This document shows, one piece after another, positions 61,212-64,000 of a stretch of DNA of 64,000 bases. Position numbers and translations under genes: made by a program. Numbering within the stretch: position 1 is the first letter of the stretch; every line of letters begins with the position of its first letter. Under the pieces are notes generated by a model that was not told the DNA's origin, searched no databases, and saw only the letters and a program-made list of their open reading frames with translations. This DNA is from Gemmatimonadota bacterium. GTDB lineage: Bacteria > Latescibacterota > UBA2968 > UBA8231. The stretch is taken from the NCBI GenBank assembly GCA_018660835.1, contig JABJJN010000059.1, positions 62,001 through 126,000 of the forward strand, read 5' to 3'.

Positions 61212-62369
61212 TTATCCAGCCGTCACCGCGTATCGCTGCAGTGCATCCTCATCGAGTTCGACACCCAACCCGGGTCCATCAGGCACACGGATACAGCTGT
61301 CGACGACATCGAGGGAGGTTGTCAGCAGGTTATGCTCCCGCTGACAGCTGAGAATGTCACTCGGCAGCGTGCAGGCAGGAGCCGCAGCACAGGCATGTAG
61401 AATCGCCGCATCGAGGATCCCAAGTTCATGCGCCGATCCATGCCACACAGGGATACCCGCTTCCTGCGCCAGGTAGGCACGGCCGAGAAAGTCTTGCGTG
61501 CTGCCGGCACCGAGATTGAAGATGTCGCATGATCCCGCCGCGATCGCATCGACCATGCCGAGCGAACCACGGTCATTGATATGCAGATGCATGGCGATGG
61601 GAATCTCGAGTTCATCACGCAGACGCCGATAGTCAGCCAGGGCATCGCGACTCGGCGGTGGATCTTCGATACACAGCACATTGCCCACCTCCTGCCACTG
61701 CTTCGCATCCTCGAGAAATCCCTCAGGGTAAGACCCCATCAGATCGACAGTGATCTTTAGATCTTCTGAGACATCGGCGTAGGTCTGCAATGCCTCCACC
61801 AGCGGATAGCTGCGTTTCATCTTCACACCGCCGAAACCACCCGCCACGGCCATCTCGGCCAGTACACGAATCTCCTCCATCGTCATGCGCTTACCCGCCC
61901 AATAGTGCACGGGCACCTGATCGCGCACCTTGCCACCGAGCAGGCGATGCATGGGCCAACCGATCGCTTTGCCGATGATGTCGTAGAAAGCGACTTCGAA
62001 GGCGCCCTTGTCGGTCTCTTCAGGCAATTGCAGGTCACGCAGATCGAAGTCGAGGACATTGCGGCCGCGCAAAGCTTCGGCGACGCGACGCAGTCGTCCC
62101 GCCGCCTCTGAATCGGGCCCACCTGCGGTTCGATGCGTTTCGCCAAGGCCGACAATCCCGGCGTCGGTATGCACTTTCAGGATGAACTTGGGTACCTGGT
62201 CGAAGTCGCCCTGTGTCTGCGTCACCGACAGGATGCCAGGTCTCATCGGTGGCGAGACGTAGAACAACTCGATATCGGTGATCGTGAGCCGCTCATCACG
62301 CCCTGCAGCCTGCGTCGACAATGCCGCCAGTCCCGCCGTGCCTTCTACCGGTGTTTTCTCAGTTCCCAT
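61212..62369 (-). CDS. Mandelate racemase/muconate lactonizing enzyme family protein (enolase superfamily)
   Basis: 385 residues from the ATG at 62369, with GGAG 3 nt upstream; a longer frame starts at 62435. The N-terminal capping domain (LTITDIELFYVSPPMRP) is followed by the barrel: GVKMKR (K-x-K near 183), TVDLMGSYPEG and CIEDPPPS for the metal acids. At the end of the sixth strand LHINDRG takes the third-acid place, and WHGSAHELGI supplies a histidine. The enzyme most likely dehydrates an acid sugar. It follows the epimerase gene (62 nt), suggesting one pathway. Confidence 0.88.
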   Translation of the reverse strand: MGTEKTPVEGTAGLAALSTQAAGRDERLTITDIELFYVSPPMRPGILSVTQTQGDFDQVPKFILKVHTDAGIVGLGETHRTAGGPDSEAAGRLRRVAEALRGRNVLDFDLRDLQLPEETDKGAFEVAFYDIIGKAIGWPMHRLLGGKVRDQVPVHYWAGKRMTMEEIRVLAEMAVAGGFGGVKMKRSYPLVEALQTYADVSEDLKITVDLMGSYPEGFLEDAKQWQEVGNVLCIEDPPPSRDALADYRRLRDELEIPIAMHLHINDRGSLGMVDAIAAGSCDIFNLGAGSTQDFLGRAYLAQEAGIPVWHGSAHELGILDAAILHACAAAPACTLPSDILSCQREHNLLTTSLDVVDSCIRVPDGPGLGVELDEDALQRYAVTAG

Positions 62370-62431
62370 GTCTCCACATTTCTCTTGCTCAGGCGAGCTC
62401 CTTGGGTCACGCCGAGGCGAGCGTCTCGGGC

Positions 62432-63427
62432 TCACACCCAGGCCCGCTCATAGGCGGTGATGATCTTGTCCATCATCGCATCCTTCTCCGTGTCCACGTC
62501 GCCCCGCCCCGGCTCGGCATCCAACCAGGCGATGCACTCCTCCACTCCACGCGCGAAGGGAACCGTCGCCACGTAATCCGGCACCAGTTCACGCACTTTG
62601 CTGTTGTCGAAGACGACGCTGCACGCCTTGTCGCCGAGCAAACCCGCGCCCGTCACCGGATCGTGGTGGTTGATGAAGTCTGACGGGATATGGACCATCT
62701 GCGCATCGGCACCACAGGCGCGCCCGATGCTGGCATAGATCTGATTCCACGTGAGCACTTCGTCACTCGTGATCTGGAAGGCGTGCCCGATCCCCTTTGG
62801 GTGCCCGAGCAGACCGACGAAGGCGTGAGCGAAATCTGTATTGTGCGTCATCACCCACAGGGATTCTCCATCACCATGGACGATCACCTTCTTCCCCTGC
62901 CGTATGCGCGCCACCACCGTTGCGCCACCACCCACAGCAGTCGGCAGCGAGGCAGGACCATAGGTGTGCGAAGGCCGGACCACCGTCATGGGAAAGCCGT
63001 GTTCGCGGTATTCGTGCATCAGCCGCTCTTCACAGGCAATCTTGTGGCGCGAGTATGCCCAGAAGGGATTCGCCAGGGGTGTCGCTTCGGTAATGTGATG
63101 ATGCAGGATCGGTTTCTGGTAGGCTGAGGCGGAGCTGATGAAGACATACTGATCTGTCTTGCCCGCGAAGATCTCGATGTCTCGCTCAATCTGATCGGCA
63201 GTGAAGACGATCCAGTTGACGACGACATCGAAATGGCGCTCTGCCAACAGCGCCTTCACGCCAGCCGGATCTTGATTGATGTCCCCTGTGACCACTTCGA
63301 CGCCCGCAGGCACAGCGACCTGCCGTTGGCCGCGATTCAACAGCGTCAGCTCGATGCCACGCTGCGCCGCCAGGGCGCTACAGGCGGTACTGATCGTTCC
63401 GGTACCACCGACAAAGAGAACCTTCAT
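62432..63427 (-). CDS. NAD-dependent epimerase/dehydratase (extended SDR)
   Basis: 331 residues from the ATG at 63427, which has an AGGAG site 8 nt upstream. GGTGTIS at the N-terminus binds NAD, ISSASAYQ near 100 supplies the catalytic Ser, and YSRHK near 125 the Tyr-Lys pair. VVRPSHTYGP is the family's substrate-domain block, and FQITSDEVLTWNQIY is typical of CDP/UDP-sugar members such as RmlB or GalE relatives. The function is probably a sugar or sugar-acid epimerisation or oxidation upstream of the enolase-superfamily enzyme. Confidence 0.87.
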   Translation of the reverse strand: MKVLFVGGTGTISTACSALAAQRGIELTLLNRGQRQVAVPAGVEVVTGDINQDPAGVKALLAERHFDVVVNWIVFTADQIERDIEIFAGKTDQYVFISSASAYQKPILHHHITEATPLANPFWAYSRHKIACEERLMHEYREHGFPMTVVRPSHTYGPASLPTAVGGGATVVARIRQGKKVIVHGDGESLWVMTHNTDFAHAFVGLLGHPKGIGHAFQITSDEVLTWNQIYASIGRACGADAQMVHIPSDFINHHDPVTGAGLLGDKACSVVFDNSKVRELVPDYVATVPFARGVEECIAWLDAEPGRGDVDTEKDAMMDKIITAYERAWV

Positions 63428-63463
63428 GTGAATCACTCCTGATCAGCTGCGTGTGGATTCTTG

Positions 63464-64000
63464 TCAGGCTAGAAATGTGCCCAGGATATTGCCATTCATA
63501 CCGGTAAAGGCATCGATCACGAGCCAGATGCCCGCAGGTACAATCTCTCCGAGAATCATGCCCAAAAAGAACGGTACGGCGCGACGATACAACTGCGGTC
63601 CTCCATACTTGAGCACGATGCTCTTGAGCAGGAAGGCGACAAACACGCTGAACCACATACCACCAAAGGCCGAACTGATCGGAAATCCGAGTGGATGAAA
63701 TGGCCACCACAGCAGTTTGTAGTGAAGGAATTCCAGGCCGATCATGATCAGTGCCCCCACACCAATCTGCGTGATCCCATCCCAGTGGGGTCCCTCCGGC
63801 GTCGCCACCGCTTCGGCCATGAATCGATAGGGATACTGTGCCGCATTGTCGGCATAGAACGAATTCAGATTGATCGCACCATAGTGATAGCCAGCATCCA
63901 GGCGCATATACAGGGACACGACAATGGTCACGATGATCGCCGCTCCGATCGCCCAGAAGAGTCGCCGTTTCCGATGTACGAATCGATCCGCCAACTTCAG
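63464..64000 (-). CDS. C-terminal part of a multi-spanning membrane protein (DUF6785-like), truncated by the window edge
   Basis: The frame is open to the right edge (it reads through TTG at 63994, LKLADRFVH), so 178 C-terminal residues are visible. Three or four hydrophobic helices are clear (about 13-30, 77-95, 104-124, 140-165) and the end reads FLLKSIVLKYGGPQLYRR, FFLGMILGEIVPAG, and FTGMNGNILGTFLA. The pattern and length recall the large DUF6785/DUF6784 membrane proteins of planctomycete-like and Latescibacterota genomes. Their substrate is unknown. The gene is the upstream neighbour of the epimerase. Confidence 0.65.
   Translation of the reverse strand: MKLADRFVHRKRRLFWAIGAAIIVTIVVSLYMRLDAGYHYGAINLNSFYADNAAQYPYRFMAEAVATPEGPHWDGITQIGVGALIMIGLEFLHYKLLWWPFHPLGFPISSAFGGMWFSVFVAFLLKSIVLKYGGPQLYRRAVPFFLGMILGEIVPAGIWLVIDAFTGMNGNILGTFLA

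Noticed and set aside
1..64000. tRNA, rRNA, insertion sequence, integrase, toxin-antitoxin or restriction genes
   Set aside because: No cloverleaf-like segment, transposase motif, integrase tyrosine motif or toxin-antitoxin pair was seen; a tRNAscan or IS search could confirm.

Overview
This is a gene-dense, GC-rich (by eye near 57-60%) bacterial chromosome segment with about 48 protein genes and no rRNA, tRNA, CRISPR array, insertion sequence, phage or plasmid gene that I could see. Several traits point to an uncultured heterotroph of the FCB-related kind, most plausibly Candidatus Latescibacterota or a neighbouring candidate phylum. Secreted proteins end in a FlgD-like Ig domain with the N-Y-P-N-P-F-N-P signature. 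There are three phytanoyl-CoA-dioxygenase-like enzymes, a solute-binding-protein/permease fusion, SUMF1 and Reg_prop mosaics, a DUF6785-like membrane protein at the right edge, and many small sugar-acid enzymes. The taxonomic call is inference from gene content, not from a marker gene.

Layout. 1-1.8 kb: a methyltransferase and a truncated fatty-acyl-AMP ligase, abutting on the minus strand and preceded by a cluster of GAGCAC/GTGCTC palindromes; probably the end of a lipid or polyketide locus extending to the left. 1.8-2.6 kb: a small AT-richer DUF4345-like membrane protein and what looks like a frameshifted gene remnant. 2.6-7.9 kb: a fused ABC solute-binding protein/permease translationally coupled to a metallophosphoesterase-PQQ-propeller protein. 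8.1-12.7 kb: two tandem FapA/DUF342 proteins, the second with an extended N-terminal half of repeated modules. 12.7-15.1 kb: a metA-metY methionine operon with an intrinsic terminator. 15.3-20.3 kb: a small membrane protein, a PHP/DUF3604 enzyme, a methyltransferase and a membrane-anchored c-type heme/VCBS protein. 20.5-28.5 kb: a SelA-like PLP enzyme, RraA-family protein and PhyH cassette, a UDP-HexNAc 6-dehydrogenase, an SDR lacking its catalytic Tyr with a 52-residue companion, an aldo/keto reductase and a gamma-glutamyltransferase.

28.6-45.5 kb: two paralogous glycoside-hydrolase-like proteins sharing a C-x-C-x-x-C motif, interleaved with a CinA/MoaB-domain protein, an SbcD-type phosphoesterase, a PHP-like protein and a GH32/43-like propeller. 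Then come a secreted 5'-nucleotidase-like enzyme coupled to a second PhyH, a 14-bp tandem repeat, a class V aminotransferase, an aspartoacylase-like peptidase, an orphan MotA-like protein, and an overlapping PhyH, HpaI-aldolase and D-2-hydroxyacid-dehydrogenase operon. 45.6-56 kb: a giant NIPSNAP-like/Reg_prop/Y_Y_Y/transglutaminase/TPR protein, divergent from a coupled set of an M6 peptidase, an M48 peptidase and two tandem copies of an unrecognised 400-residue family. 56-64 kb: a DegT-like aminotransferase, a split YeeE/YedE sulfur transporter, a double-SUMF1 secreted protein, an enolase-superfamily dehydratase, an NAD-dependent epimerase and a truncated multi-spanning membrane protein.

Together the genes suggest a scavenging lifestyle: extracellular hydrolases and peptidases, uptake, and cytoplasmic cassettes combining Fe(II)/2-oxoglutarate oxygenases, PLP enzymes, aldolases and dehydrogenases on unusual sugar acids or amino sugars. 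Function is firm for metA/metY, the UDP-sugar dehydrogenase, gamma-glutamyltransferase and the aldo/keto reductase family. For most other genes only the family is firm.
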